Assembly (NCBI GenBank): GCA_003385635.1 | Contig: QQUY01000001.1 | Coordinates: forward strand, 2,271,001-2,335,000 | From: Acidobacteriota bacterium | GTDB lineage: Bacteria; Acidobacteriota; Blastocatellia; Pyrinomonadales; Pyrinomonadaceae | Direction of reading: 5' to 3' | Length of the DNA stretch: 64,000 nt | Part shown: positions 24,902-33,528 of the stretch, piece by piece | Layout of the letters: every line of letters begins with the position of its first letter | Position numbering within the stretch: position 1 is the first letter of the stretch | The notes under the pieces: model-generated | Seen by the model: only the letters and a program-made list of their open reading frames with translations | What the model was told of the DNA's origin: nothing | The model's database searches: none | Position numbers and translations under genes: made by a program

Positions 24902-25381
24902 TCACCCCTCTCCGAGTTCAAGGTAGAAGCTTTGGTCGCAGCGATCGGCGTGGACTCCCTCGACCGGAAGAAAGCCAAAGCTCTTATATAGCCCGATAGC
25001 TTCCTTCAGTGCGCTTGCGGTCTCAAGTATGATCTTCTTGTAGCCGAGGCGCGCTGCCGTTTCGACAGTGTTTGCAAGAAGCTTCTTTCCAAGCCCCTTT
25101 CCCCTGATGCGCCTGCGAAAGTACATCTTTCGAAGCTCGACGGTATCCCGGTCGATCGGGTACAGACCGACCGAACCGACGATCTCGCCGTGCTCGTCGA
25201 GCAGCACCTGAAAGTCTCCGCCGCGATTCAGATAATTCGCCTCAATGTCCTCCAGGTCGCGGTCAATCCCTTCCGGATCAGGCAAAAGGCCATATTCCTC
25301 TAGAATTCCGAACACAAGGTCCCGGACCTCTTGAGTGTCGCCATTGTCGGCCCGACGTATATTCAGTTCGCCAAGATCCAT
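24902..25381 (-). CDS. GNAT-family N-acetyltransferase
   Basis: A 159-residue acetyltransferase. The acetyl-CoA loop is FRRRIRGKGLGKKLL (residues about 93-107), followed by KKIILETASALKEAIGLYKSFGF, the usual final motif. Substrate unknown. It follows the carboxypeptidase gene by 24 bases on the same strand. Confidence 0.9.
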   Translation of the reverse strand: MDLGELNIRRADNGDTQEVRDLVFGILEEYGLLPDPEGIDRDLEDIEANYLNRGGDFQVLLDEHGEIVGSVGLYPIDRDTVELRKMYFRRRIRGKGLGKKLLANTVETAARLGYKKIILETASALKEAIGLYKSFGFLPVEGVHADRCDQSFYLELGEG

Positions 25382-25405
25382 TACAATCTGCCTTCTTAGA
25401 TAGAC

Positions 25406-26395
25406 CTAAATATCTGGGATCCAGTAATCCCCCCCGTTCTTCGACACCTTCTTCAGCCCATACGACGGCAGGTCGGACTCCTTCAACCCGAGATACGTAA
25501 AGTGAGGCTCATCGTTCTGCACGGTCCGGAACCAACCGTGTTCCGCCAGAATGTTCCTAACCTCCGCATTCTGGAACTCAGACACGTCGAACGCGAGCAT
25601 TGAGAGGTGCTGCGACGTGCCGGGAGCCGCAACAGAGTAAAGGATAGAGTTGTTGAAGAACGTGTTGAAGTAGATCCCCGATTTCTCAAGCTCGAGAACT
25701 TCGGAAACCTGTTCCTTGATCGGAAGCGACTTTAGCCTTGAAACCTGATCCGCGGTGAGCCTGCCCTTCGAACGCCAATGGTCAGCAGCCTTCAAAAACC
25801 GGCTGTTCCAGAGATCTAGCGTCTTTGCATAGCTGCGTCTTCCCGCCTCTGCTCCGTCTCGCGGTGTAATCTTCAAGCCTCTCGAATCGGCTACTGAGGC
25901 TGCCTTTTTCAAAGCATTCATTGCTTCGGGCTGAAGTTCGATCGTAACCCCGCCAAACCTCTCGGCTACGCTTCCTGCATTCGATTGAAATGATGAAACC
26001 TCCGGCTCGCTTGTGAACATTACCTTCGAAGGAGGATCAGCCGTTGTGAGGAAAACAGCACCATATTCTGCGAGTATCCTCGATTCAACGGCGTTACTTG
26101 TATCCAGAACCGATCCGGGATCAATACCGTGGCGTTTAAGATTCGATTCGAAATTAGCGCGGAAACCGCCATTCGCGGGCCCCTGTTCTTTCACCAACTC
26201 TTCCTCCTTTGCGGAATTCGAACCCTTGTTCGAATCGGGGTCGCTCTCACCTGCGGTACTCTCGGGTTCGGGGAAAACGCTCTCAGACTGGTTTGACCCG
26301 GAATCCGAGGTGTTTGCTATTGGCTCATAACAAGCGGAAGCTCCTAAACACGTGATCAGAAGACACAATAGGACTGAACTGGGTACCTTCATCAT
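25406..26395 (-). CDS. Lipoprotein of the D-alanyl-D-alanine carboxypeptidase (VanY-like) family
   Basis: About 329 residues. Lipoprotein signal with lipobox LGASAC, a long acidic Ser/Asn/Glu-rich linker, a helical middle, and a C-terminal peptidase domain. The zinc motif S-x-H-x-x-x-x-A-x-D appears as SQHLSMLAFD and the second part as EPHFTYLGL. It would trim peptidoglycan stem peptides in the periplasm. ATG at 26395 (or the adjacent ATG at 26392) is preferred over an upstream start because the signal peptide begins there. Confidence 0.85.
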   Translation of the reverse strand: MMKVPSSVLLCLLITCLGASACYEPIANTSDSGSNQSESVFPEPESTAGESDPDSNKGSNSAKEEELVKEQGPANGGFRANFESNLKRHGIDPGSVLDTSNAVESRILAEYGAVFLTTADPPSKVMFTSEPEVSSFQSNAGSVAERFGGVTIELQPEAMNALKKAASVADSRGLKITPRDGAEAGRRSYAKTLDLWNSRFLKAADHWRSKGRLTADQVSRLKSLPIKEQVSEVLELEKSGIYFNTFFNNSILYSVAAPGTSQHLSMLAFDVSEFQNAEVRNILAEHGWFRTVQNDEPHFTYLGLKESDLPSYGLKKVSKNGGDYWIPDI

Positions 26396-26518
26396 GTTGA
26401 TTCGAATTAACTTTCCCTTGAAAAGATTCACGGGCTCGAAAAGCAAGCCTGATTATTACTTTATGAACTGATTGTTTATACTTCAGTCAATATATTCGAT
26501 TTTAGGATTTTGTGAAAT

Positions 26519-27130
26519 ATGACGTTTTCGAGACGATTTATCCTGGTTCTTTTATGCGCGGCGATCGCCTCCCTTGCAGTCCTTTCAGCGTGCCAAACGG
26601 AAGATCTTTCGGCGGGTAGCGCCGGTTCGCCGACGGACGCTTACAAGAAGCTTTACACCGCCGTTAAAGCCGGAAAGCCGGAAGATATAAAGAAGATGCT
26701 TTCGAAGCGTTCGATCGAAATGGGCAAGATGGCTGCGGCGCAAAGCGGCAAATCGCTCGAGGAACAGCTCAAGAACGGCTTCACTCAGACAACGTTCTCA
26801 GACGAGATGCCTCCGATCAGGGATGAGCGCGTAAATGACACGATGGGTGCCGTCGAGGTCTACAATGAGAAAGGTCGAAAGTGGGAGGATCTACCGTTCA
26901 TTCTTGAGGACGGAGGCTGGAAGCTGGCTGTCGGCGACATGTTCGGCGGCAGCTGGAAGAGTCCCGGTGAGTCGAGAACGATCCGCGAGCGGAAGATCGC
27001 GAACACGATGAATGGTAACAGGATGGTACCGTATGGAAATCAAAACCTTGATCCGAACGTTTTCAACCAGAAACCGATAGTTCCAAAGCCCGCGGCGAAC
27101 GGCAACACTATGAACACAAACTCAAAATGA
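26519..27130 (+). CDS. Lipoprotein with DUF4878-like domain
   Basis: A 203-residue lipoprotein: lipobox LSAC near residue 25, then a compact domain beginning SPTDAYKKLYTAVKAGKPED and including a conserved WKLAVGDMF end strand. The architecture resembles the NTF2-like DUF4878 lipoproteins. The C-terminal 45 residues are Asn/Pro-rich and look unstructured. The stop overlaps the next start (ATGA), so the pair is coupled. Function unknown. Confidence 0.75.
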   Translation: MTFSRRFILVLLCAAIASLAVLSACQTEDLSAGSAGSPTDAYKKLYTAVKAGKPEDIKKMLSKRSIEMGKMAAAQSGKSLEEQLKNGFTQTTFSDEMPPIRDERVNDTMGAVEVYNEKGRKWEDLPFILEDGGWKLAVGDMFGGSWKSPGESRTIRERKIANTMNGNRMVPYGNQNLDPNVFNQKPIVPKPAANGNTMNTNSK

Positions 27131-27474
27131 ACTACGTGGAGCTGTTGCACGACATTCTTAAGGTCTACGAGAAACACGGCTGGGAAGTCAGCCGTGTTTT
27201 GCTTTCAGAAGATGCCCTGTTGAGTTTGAAGGGCTCCGACATCGCAAAAGGTCTTGAAATTGTAGACTCGAAGGTAGATGCTGTTTGGCTGGAAAGACAA
27301 TCTCGCAACCGAAAGCGGGCAATCGAACTCCGTTGGCTGAATGCGAATCCGTATGCTTTGTTCGAACTCGTCGATGAGGATGTTTCAGAGAGAGAACTGG
27401 AGAAGATCAGATCGCGCATCGAACTGAAACTCGCAGATCATGCATCAGGAAAGGGCAATGTGAGTGATTCCTGA
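27127..27474 (+). CDS. Hypothetical protein, translationally coupled to the lipoprotein
   Basis: A 115-residue soluble protein I do not recognise. It has an N-terminal helix (VELLHDILKVYEKHGW), a central WLERQSRNRKRAIELRWLNANPYALFELVD block and a charged C-terminal helix. Its ATG overlaps the upstream TGA by 4 bases. An 11-base-pair hairpin is embedded near its 5' end (27172-27199). Confidence 0.7.
   Translation: MNYVELLHDILKVYEKHGWEVSRVLLSEDALLSLKGSDIAKGLEIVDSKVDAVWLERQSRNRKRAIELRWLNANPYALFELVDEDVSERELEKIRSRIELKLADHASGKGNVSDS
27172..27199 (+). terminator. Perfect hairpin inside the coding region, terminator-like
   Basis: AAACACGGCTG-ggaagt-CAGCCGTGTTT, an 11-base-pair stem with a 6-base loop, followed by TGCTTT. 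It lies 45 bases after the start codon of the downstream gene of a coupled pair. It could attenuate transcription into that gene or stabilise the upstream message; coding constraint alone does not explain a perfect stem. Confidence 0.45.
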
Positions 27475-27558
27475 CTATTTACGGAAAATACCCACTATAT
27501 TGTGGTGCGGTCTTGACAACCGCAACCTGTAGAAGGAAACTCTTCTCGGATTGGAAGA

Positions 27559-28173
27559 ATGAACAAGAATTTTGGCAAGCGGGTCGAGAATATTTGGAAG
27601 GACCTGCGGCCGGTCACAAAACAAATGCTGGAAGGGGCGATGAGGCCTGGAAAGCTTACAAAAAGGCTAAAGTTCTCATACGACGCCCATTCGGACTGGG
27701 AGCTAAGCAGCCTTCTGAACGCGCTTGATGAACAGGTGAAAGATACTTCTTTGTCAGAGCAGCCAAAAGACCTTCGAGCCATCAGAAATCTAGCCGATGT
27801 ATGTGCAGGTGTGCTGGAGGCGCGGACCGAATCGGCTGAGGTATTCATCCAGCTCACAAGGCGGGCACTTGCCAGAAACGACTTCGAGAGGGTCGACAAA
27901 CTCGCTGATATCCTCTTCGAAAGATTTACCGCCGGCGAGACAGCAGAGGTGATCCGGCAGACCGAATTGGCACAGATCCGCGCCATCGCATACGAGACTC
28001 TTGCCGTATTGCCGACCACTCTTGTAGTACCTTTGCTCGAAGACCCCCTTTATTTCGAGATCGCCTGCAATGTTCTGGAACAGCAGGCGGTCGAGTTTGA
28101 GTCAGAAGAGGCGAGGCTTGTACTTGAGCACCTTGGCGAGGAAATGGACCTTGAGGGCGACATTCAAGGATAG
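27559..28173 (+). CDS. Hypothetical all-helical protein
   Basis: A 204-residue acidic, Leu/Glu-rich protein with no recognised motif. Regular heptad-like spacing (RAIRNLADVCAGVLEARTE, LTRRALARNDFERVDKLADIL) suggests a helical-repeat fold. It stands 84 bases after the previous gene, probably in the same unit, and converges on the next minus-strand gene. Function unknown. Confidence 0.7.
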   Translation: MNKNFGKRVENIWKDLRPVTKQMLEGAMRPGKLTKRLKFSYDAHSDWELSSLLNALDEQVKDTSLSEQPKDLRAIRNLADVCAGVLEARTESAEVFIQLTRRALARNDFERVDKLADILFERFTAGETAEVIRQTELAQIRAIAYETLAVLPTTLVVPLLEDPLYFEIACNVLEQQAVEFESEEARLVLEHLGEEMDLEGDIQG

Positions 28174-28178
28174 TTCCT

Positions 28179-28898
28179 TTACTCTCCCTTCTTCACGATC
28201 TTCCCGGACAACCAGAAACTTCCTTCAACGACGTCTCCAGCCGCGGGCTCGTCTGCAACGAGGACCGGATCGGCAACGATGCTGACCATCCCGGCAGATG
28301 TTTTTGCTGAAAATACCCAGAATTCCTCTTTTGACTTGGTATTGAGTCTCTTTTCTGCAGAATCTATGCTCGCTCTGATACTTACGTGAGCCTGAGGCGG
28401 AGGCGCGCCCGGATTTCCTGCGAGAAGGTCCCTGTCCGAGTCTTTCAAGGCCTTGATCGAATTCGCGTTTCCGTTACTGTCAGCGACAGGTCCTATAGCG
28501 AGATCATTGGTTGCAAATGCAGTGAGTTCCGCGCTCACCGTAGTGGGCATCTGCCCGGTATCCACGCGCTTGAAGTCCGGTAGATCGAATACGAAAATAC
28601 TCCCGTCAGCCCCTTTTGCAACGTACGCACCGTCCAATTCCGATGTGTCACGTTCAATCCTTCTGACCAGCTCAAGACTTAGAAGACCTTCCGAACGGAA
28701 ACCCGGGTTAAATCCGGTCAACTCCTGGGCCGGATTTGCCTGGAGAAAGATCTGAGCTCCCGAAGGGTCTTCAAACCTGTAGTAGAACCCGAACGGCGGA
28801 CACGCCACCTGGTCAATGCCCGAGAGGACGTCCATCAGCACCTGATTGACGTCCTCTTCACTCTTGACCGGAAAGCCGATATCCGACAGATTGCTCAT
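28179..28898 (-). CDS. Hypothetical protein downstream of glyA
   Basis: A 239-residue soluble protein I cannot assign. It has a helical start (SEEDVNQVLMDVLSGI), a beta-rich middle and an Ala/Gly/Pro stretch near residue 160. It begins 6 bases after the glyA stop, so it is co-transcribed with serine hydroxymethyltransferase. Function unknown. Confidence 0.75.
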   Translation of the reverse strand: MSNLSDIGFPVKSEEDVNQVLMDVLSGIDQVACPPFGFYYRFEDPSGAQIFLQANPAQELTGFNPGFRSEGLLSLELVRRIERDTSELDGAYVAKGADGSIFVFDLPDFKRVDTGQMPTTVSAELTAFATNDLAIGPVADSNGNANSIKALKDSDRDLLAGNPGAPPPQAHVSIRASIDSAEKRLNTKSKEEFWVFSAKTSAGMVSIVADPVLVADEPAAGDVVEGSFWLSGKIVKKGE

Positions 28899-28904
28899 AG
28901 CTGC

Positions 28905-30206
28905 TCAGGCAGTGGTCGTTGCCTCATTCCCCTCCGGTCTTTGTCTGAGCGGGTACATCGGGAACCTGTCGGTTAGCTGTTCAACCTCCCGCGTAACTTT
29001 GGCGCGAACCGATTCTGAATCAGGATCGTGTACAACTTCGGCAATAAGAGACCCGATCTTCTTCATCTCGTCTTCCTTCATTCCGCGGGTCGTCAGCGCG
29101 GGAGTGCCAAGGCGTATTCCGGAAGCCACAAACGGCTTGTTGGTATCGAACGGGATCGTGTTCTTGTTGACGGTGATCTTTACCTCGTCAAGGGCGTTTT
29201 CGGCTTTCTTGCCGGTGATTCCCTTCCCGTCTAAAAATACATCAACGAGCACAAGGTGATTGTCCGTACCGCCCGACACAAGCCGCAGTCCTGCTGCCGC
29301 GAGTTCGTCGGCAAGCGCCTTTGCATTTGAAACAGTTTGTGCCTGGTACGACTTGAAATCCACCTTGAGAGCCTCGCCGAAAGCGACGGCTTTTGCCGCA
29401 ATAATATGAACCAGGGGACCGCCCTGGACACCCGGGAAAACAGTTCGGTCAACGTCCTTCGCGTACTCTTCCTTACAAAGGATCAGTCCTCCTCTTGGAC
29501 CCCTGAGAGTCTTGTGGGTCGTCGTCGTGACGTATTCGCAGTGAGGAACCGGACTGGGATGCAGATCGGTCGCAACCAGACCTGCGATGTGTGCGATGTC
29601 TGCCATTATCACCGCTCCAACCGATCTCGCGATCTCGCCTATCCTCTCGAAGTCGATAATCCGAGGATAGGCAGATGCACCGCAGACGATCATCTTCGGC
29701 TTTTCCTTTTCAGCGATCTTCTGGAGCTCGTTATAATCTATCTGCTCAGTTTCGCGGGAGACCCCGTACGCGGCAACTTCATAGTTGATCCCGGAGAAAT
29801 TGAGTGGATGTCCGTGTGTAAGGTGGCCGCCATGCGACAAGTCCATGCCGAGGATCTTGTCGCCATGTTCAAGGGCTGAAAGATACACGGATGTGTTTGC
29901 CTGCGATCCGCTGTGCGGCTGGACATTTGCGTGTTCAGCGTCAAATAGCTCTCTTGCGCGTTCGATGGCGAGGTTCTCAACGACATCGGCATACTCACAG
30001 CCGCCGTAGTACCTCTTCCCGGGATATCCTTCGGCATACTTGTTGGTAAAAACGGAACCCATCGCCCTGAGGACCGCTTCAGAAACAAAGTTCTCTGACG
30101 CGATAAGTTCAAGGCCACCGGTTTGTCGGTGAACCTCGTCAGTGATCGCTTCAAAAACCACGGGATCGGATTCCGCAAGACCTGCGGAAAAAAAGTCGTT
30201 ACTCAT
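28905..30206 (-). CDS. glyA: Serine hydroxymethyltransferase
   Basis: PLP enzyme of 433 residues interconverting serine and glycine with tetrahydrofolate. The PLP lysine is in [35 protein letters not shown] and [10 protein letters not shown] are typical blocks. Start ATG at 30206. A leader of about 115 bases separates it from the next gene upstream; I see no recognisable riboswitch in it. Confidence 0.97.
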   Translation of the reverse strand: MSNDFFSAGLAESDPVVFEAITDEVHRQTGGLELIASENFVSEAVLRAMGSVFTNKYAEGYPGKRYYGGCEYADVVENLAIERARELFDAEHANVQPHSGSQANTSVYLSALEHGDKILGMDLSHGGHLTHGHPLNFSGINYEVAAYGVSRETEQIDYNELQKIAEKEKPKMIVCGASAYPRIIDFERIGEIARSVGAVIMADIAHIAGLVATDLHPSPVPHCEYVTTTTHKTLRGPRGGLILCKEEYAKDVDRTVFPGVQGGPLVHIIAAKAVAFGEALKVDFKSYQAQTVSNAKALADELAAAGLRLVSGGTDNHLVLVDVFLDGKGITGKKAENALDEVKITVNKNTIPFDTNKPFVASGIRLGTPALTTRGMKEDEMKKIGSLIAEVVHDPDSESVRAKVTREVEQLTDRFPMYPLRQRPEGNEATTTA

Positions 30207-30321
30207 AATCTTCTGGAGTCCGGTGAACGCCGTCTCTTTGAGAGCCTTGATAGGGATCGGTAGGCCAGACCAGTTCAGCTGAAAATTTGGAGATAATATT
30301 AACCGAACTCAACCGACTTCT

Positions 30322-30777
30322 TCAAAGGCGACCGACAAAGACTCGAAATGCGACGTATCCGAGGATCGCAGACCTCGCTGTCCAGCAAGCAGTTCTTATC
30401 CAGTTGCCCGCGACGAAACGCCTGTGAATAGCCGCGTCGAAGTCTTTTGAGATCGAATTGTGAAGCGGCACCTGAATGAGGAATGTGGAAAGCCAGACGA
30501 TCGCGACAAGGCACATCCCGGCGACAGGTAGCAAAAGCGGTGTGTCATTGGGCGGAAAGAACACGAAAAGCATTGCCGCAACGAGTTCGATGATCATCAA
30601 GGGCGCCACAACGGGTGTGATCGCCCGTACATGAAAATTGTGAGCATCCTGGAATCTGGCAGGGTCTGCGAATCGTAGAAACGGATAGTGCAGAACCTGA
30701 ATAAGCCATATGATTCCTGTCAGCGAAAATGTCGCTAGCAGATTGAGCAGTAGGATCGAGGCGTTGAATGGCTGCAT
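30322..30777 (-). CDS. Four-helix membrane protein (DUF1772-like)
   Basis: A 151-residue protein with four hydrophobic helices. Conserved polar residues occur in WLIQVLHYPFLRF, FHVRAITPVVAPLMIIEL, FLIQVPLHNSI and GNWIRTACWTARS. The pattern resembles DUF1772/anthrone-oxygenase-like membrane proteins, but no activity can be stated. It is divergent from the CarH-like regulator and may be its target. Confidence 0.75.
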   Translation of the reverse strand: MQPFNASILLLNLLATFSLTGIIWLIQVLHYPFLRFADPARFQDAHNFHVRAITPVVAPLMIIELVAAMLFVFFPPNDTPLLLPVAGMCLVAIVWLSTFLIQVPLHNSISKDFDAAIHRRFVAGNWIRTACWTARSAILGYVAFRVFVGRL

Positions 30778-31118
30778 TCCTTATGCTGATGAATGATTAT
30801 AGAACTGAAGTATGCCGCAGAAAATGGAAAAGGACCGACGAATTCAACATCGGCCCCTTCCTTGCCCTGCGTGATACTACCCTTGCTCGCTTACCTTCCC
30901 TTGCTCGAAAACCCTTGCTCTTACTCCATCTGCCCTACTCAAGTGTGAGCGGTTTGTGCGATTTTGACTATAAATCCTTCCGGGTTGACTGTCAAGTCAT
31001 TTCTGCGGTTTTCGGTGAAAATGAATAATTTGACGAGATTTACGTGATCGTCCGACTATTTCTATGCGTTTGTTCTTGAGCGATTCGGACGTATTGTGTA
31101 TGCTTAGTTGTCTCGCCT
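30778..31118. promoter_or_regulatory. Divergent intergenic region with repeated TTGACT motifs
   Basis: No gene that I trust. It holds TTGACTA at 30964, the dyad TGACT-GTCA-AGTCA at 30986-30999 within GTTGACTGTCA (30984-30994), and TTTGACG further down. The 11-mer GTTGACTGTCA recurs at 37451 in front of the ubiX-type operon. This may be a binding region for the B12-type regulator that follows. Confidence 0.4.
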
Positions 31119-31985
31119 ATGGATCCATTCTCACTTACAACCAAAGACGTAGCTAAACTTTGCAAAGTCAGCGATGCTACGGTTAAGCGCTGGGCAGAGG
31201 CCGGCCTCATCAGTTCTGAACGAACAACCGGCGGCCATCGGCGGTTCAGAGCTGAAGAGGTCGCGAGATTTCAGAAGGAACAGAGTCTTGGAGTCCGGCA
31301 AAATCCGGGCGACGCTTCACCGGGTTCCGCGCGCGCGAGGACAACCGTCGATAAAGAGATCGCTGGTTCGGACCTCTTCAATTCTCTCGTTCTAGGGAAG
31401 GAAGAAGAGGCGGCAAACCTCCTGATCAACAGTTTTCTCGCGGGCCGTTCCGTAGGCGAGATATTCGACGAGTCGGTCGCCGGCTGTATGCGCAGGATCG
31501 GCGATCTCTGGCTTGAGGGAAAGCTCTCGGTTGCTCAGGAGCACCTGGCTACCCGTGCGGCACTTTGTGCTGTCCACAAGATGAGAAGCGTTGTGCCTGT
31601 TGAAGAAGCTTGCGGCAAATTGCTTTTCTGCTTTGCACTTGAAGGGGATTTCCACGAGTTGGCAACGCATCTTGTCCAGATCACTTTTGAAAACGAGGGT
31701 TGGGAAGTAATGAACTTCGGCTCAAACACCCCTCTTTATTCGATCGAAGGTGAGATACGGAAGCATTCCCCCGACCTGGTCTGTATTAGTTCGACCGTAA
31801 TGAACGACGTCGAAAGGCTTGCAAGAGACTTTGAGACTTTCAGCGGTAACGCGAAAAAACTCAACATCCCGGTGGTCCTCGGCGGAAGATCTTTTCTTTC
31901 AGATACGATCCGATCTCGATTTCCCGCAACCCATTACCCGGGCACCTTCGCGGAACTGTCTGAACTCGCGAAAGACTATTCCTGA
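31119..31985 (+). CDS. CarH/LitR-like MerR regulator with B12-binding domain
   Basis: A 288-residue regulator. A MerR-type DNA-binding domain (residues 5-55, TTKDVAKLCKVSDATVKRWAEAG) is joined to a B12 cap helix bundle (about 85-160) and a Rossmann cobalamin domain (about 165-285). The cap has W131-x9-E141-H142, the signature of light-sensing CarH proteins. The cobalt-ligand motif (E/D)-x-H-x-x-G reads D177-F-H179-E-L-A182, so His is kept and the Gly is Ala. It is likely a light-responsive repressor binding adenosylcobalamin. Targets unknown; it faces a four-helix membrane gene. Confidence 0.9.
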   Translation: MDPFSLTTKDVAKLCKVSDATVKRWAEAGLISSERTTGGHRRFRAEEVARFQKEQSLGVRQNPGDASPGSARARTTVDKEIAGSDLFNSLVLGKEEEAANLLINSFLAGRSVGEIFDESVAGCMRRIGDLWLEGKLSVAQEHLATRAALCAVHKMRSVVPVEEACGKLLFCFALEGDFHELATHLVQITFENEGWEVMNFGSNTPLYSIEGEIRKHSPDLVCISSTVMNDVERLARDFETFSGNAKKLNIPVVLGGRSFLSDTIRSRFPATHYPGTFAELSELAKDYS

Positions 31986-32094
31986 TAGATTTGTCCTCTG
32001 CCCCCCCTGTTCGCACTCAAGCAACTCTCTCAACAGGCTCACACACCTAAACGCCGACAATACAGATCTCCATCTCTCCCAAGGAGCAAGCATT

Positions 32095-33414
32095 ATGCTG
32101 AAATCGGCACCGGCGAAGCTTTTGTTTTCCATTCTTTCCCTCTTGATCATTACTTCTGCGGCGTTTGCTGAAGCATCACTCAAGCAACTTGCGGAAGACG
32201 CGATCTCGGAAGACAGGACGGCTTCGGATGCGGCGATCAAGGAACTACGAAACCGCGGATACGAAGGTCTGAACGCTCTTCTTCGCGAATCGCGATCCTC
32301 GATCGAGGCCCACTACTCTCAAACGGGCGATCCCGACAAATGGAACCTCATCTCACACGCGATAGACTCGGTAGCCCGTCAGAAGGACGCCTGGGCATCA
32401 GGTCTCTACTGGCACACCGATCTCGATGCCGCAAAGGCAGAATCGGCCCGAACAGGCAAGCCGATCATCTCTTTACGCCTTTTGGGGAATCTCGATGAGG
32501 AACTGAGTTGCGCCAATAGCCGGTTTTTCCGGGCCATCCTCTACACTGACCCGAAGGTTTCATCTTTGATGCGCAACGGTTTTGTCCTGCACTGGCGATC
32601 TCAGAGACCGGCACCGGTGATGACGGTCGACTACGGGAACGGGAGAAAGCTGGTTACTACGATCACAGGGAACAGCATTCATTACGTACTTAACTCAAAA
32701 GGCGAGGTTCTCGATGCGCTGCCGGGTCTTTATTCCCCAAATGTATTTTCCGAACAGCTTCGTACGATCGAAGCGATCCGCGCCGCACAGTTGGTCGAAT
32801 CGTCGATCGTAGTCCGGGCTCACCAAACCCGGACAAGGAATTCCCTGCTGGTTCGTTGGCGGGGCGACCTTGAGCTGCTCGGAAACGATCCGGAGACCGC
32901 AGACAAGACGGTAGACTCCGATATCGAATCGATCGCAATCGCATCCGACGAGCTTCCTTCCGCTGTGATCGCGGCGCCGCGAGCCGTCACAAAATTCGTT
33001 GCCGAATCAAGTCTTCTTCGGCTAACGGCTATCGATAGGGCAGAACTTTTGGCGAACACTGACTTCACGAAATGGCGCGAGTTGGCAAGACTGTATGACG
33101 AATCCGTTTTAAGTGAGCAGAGCATCAGGTTCATTCGTTTGAAAGCGGATCCGAAGGGCGAGAGAAGCGATTCGGATCTTCGAAAGATGTCAGCAAGGCT
33201 TGCAGAAACTATCGCCCTCGATACAGTCAGGAACCAGTACCTGTTCAGAACTAATCTGCTTGGCTGGCTGACCGAGAGCGGCGGTCGGGACCTCGACAAG
33301 TTCAATGAGAGGATCTATTCAGAACTCTTTTTGACCCCTGACTCTGACGCATGGCTTGGCCTATATTCGCCAGCCGACTTCAACGGAATTGCCTACAACG
33401 GCGTCGTAAAGTAG
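32095..33414 (+). CDS. Exported protein with thioredoxin-like segment lacking CxxC
   Basis: A 439-residue exported protein. The signal peptide ends near AFA-EAS (residue 25). After a helical segment, DLDAAKAESARTGKPIISLRLLG resembles the start of a thioredoxin-like domain of the DUF255/YyaL kind, but only SCAN follows and there is no CxxC. ATG at 32095 with AAGGAG at 32081 is chosen; the longer frame upstream overlaps the regulator gene. Function unknown. Confidence 0.7.
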   Translation: MLKSAPAKLLFSILSLLIITSAAFAEASLKQLAEDAISEDRTASDAAIKELRNRGYEGLNALLRESRSSIEAHYSQTGDPDKWNLISHAIDSVARQKDAWASGLYWHTDLDAAKAESARTGKPIISLRLLGNLDEELSCANSRFFRAILYTDPKVSSLMRNGFVLHWRSQRPAPVMTVDYGNGRKLVTTITGNSIHYVLNSKGEVLDALPGLYSPNVFSEQLRTIEAIRAAQLVESSIVVRAHQTRTRNSLLVRWRGDLELLGNDPETADKTVDSDIESIAIASDELPSAVIAAPRAVTKFVAESSLLRLTAIDRAELLANTDFTKWRELARLYDESVLSEQSIRFIRLKADPKGERSDSDLRKMSARLAETIALDTVRNQYLFRTNLLGWLTESGGRDLDKFNERIYSELFLTPDSDAWLGLYSPADFNGIAYNGVVK

Positions 33415-33528
33415 TCCACTTCAACCCATGATGGAACCGGGATCCCGCTCCTCAGAATGAACGCCCGCGGGACCCCCTACATATTTGTTTGAACTCGGCA
33501 AACACCTTATAATCGGCCTGAGTCCGAG

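Noticed and set aside
30768-31028. 86-codon plus-strand frame in the CarH-side gap
   Set aside because: No ribosome site, composition unlike the neighbours, and it overlaps the start of the divergent membrane gene and the motif region.
31819-32094. Longer start for the thioredoxin-like protein
   Set aside because: It overlaps the CarH-like gene; the ATG at 32095 has an AAGGAG site and a signal peptide.
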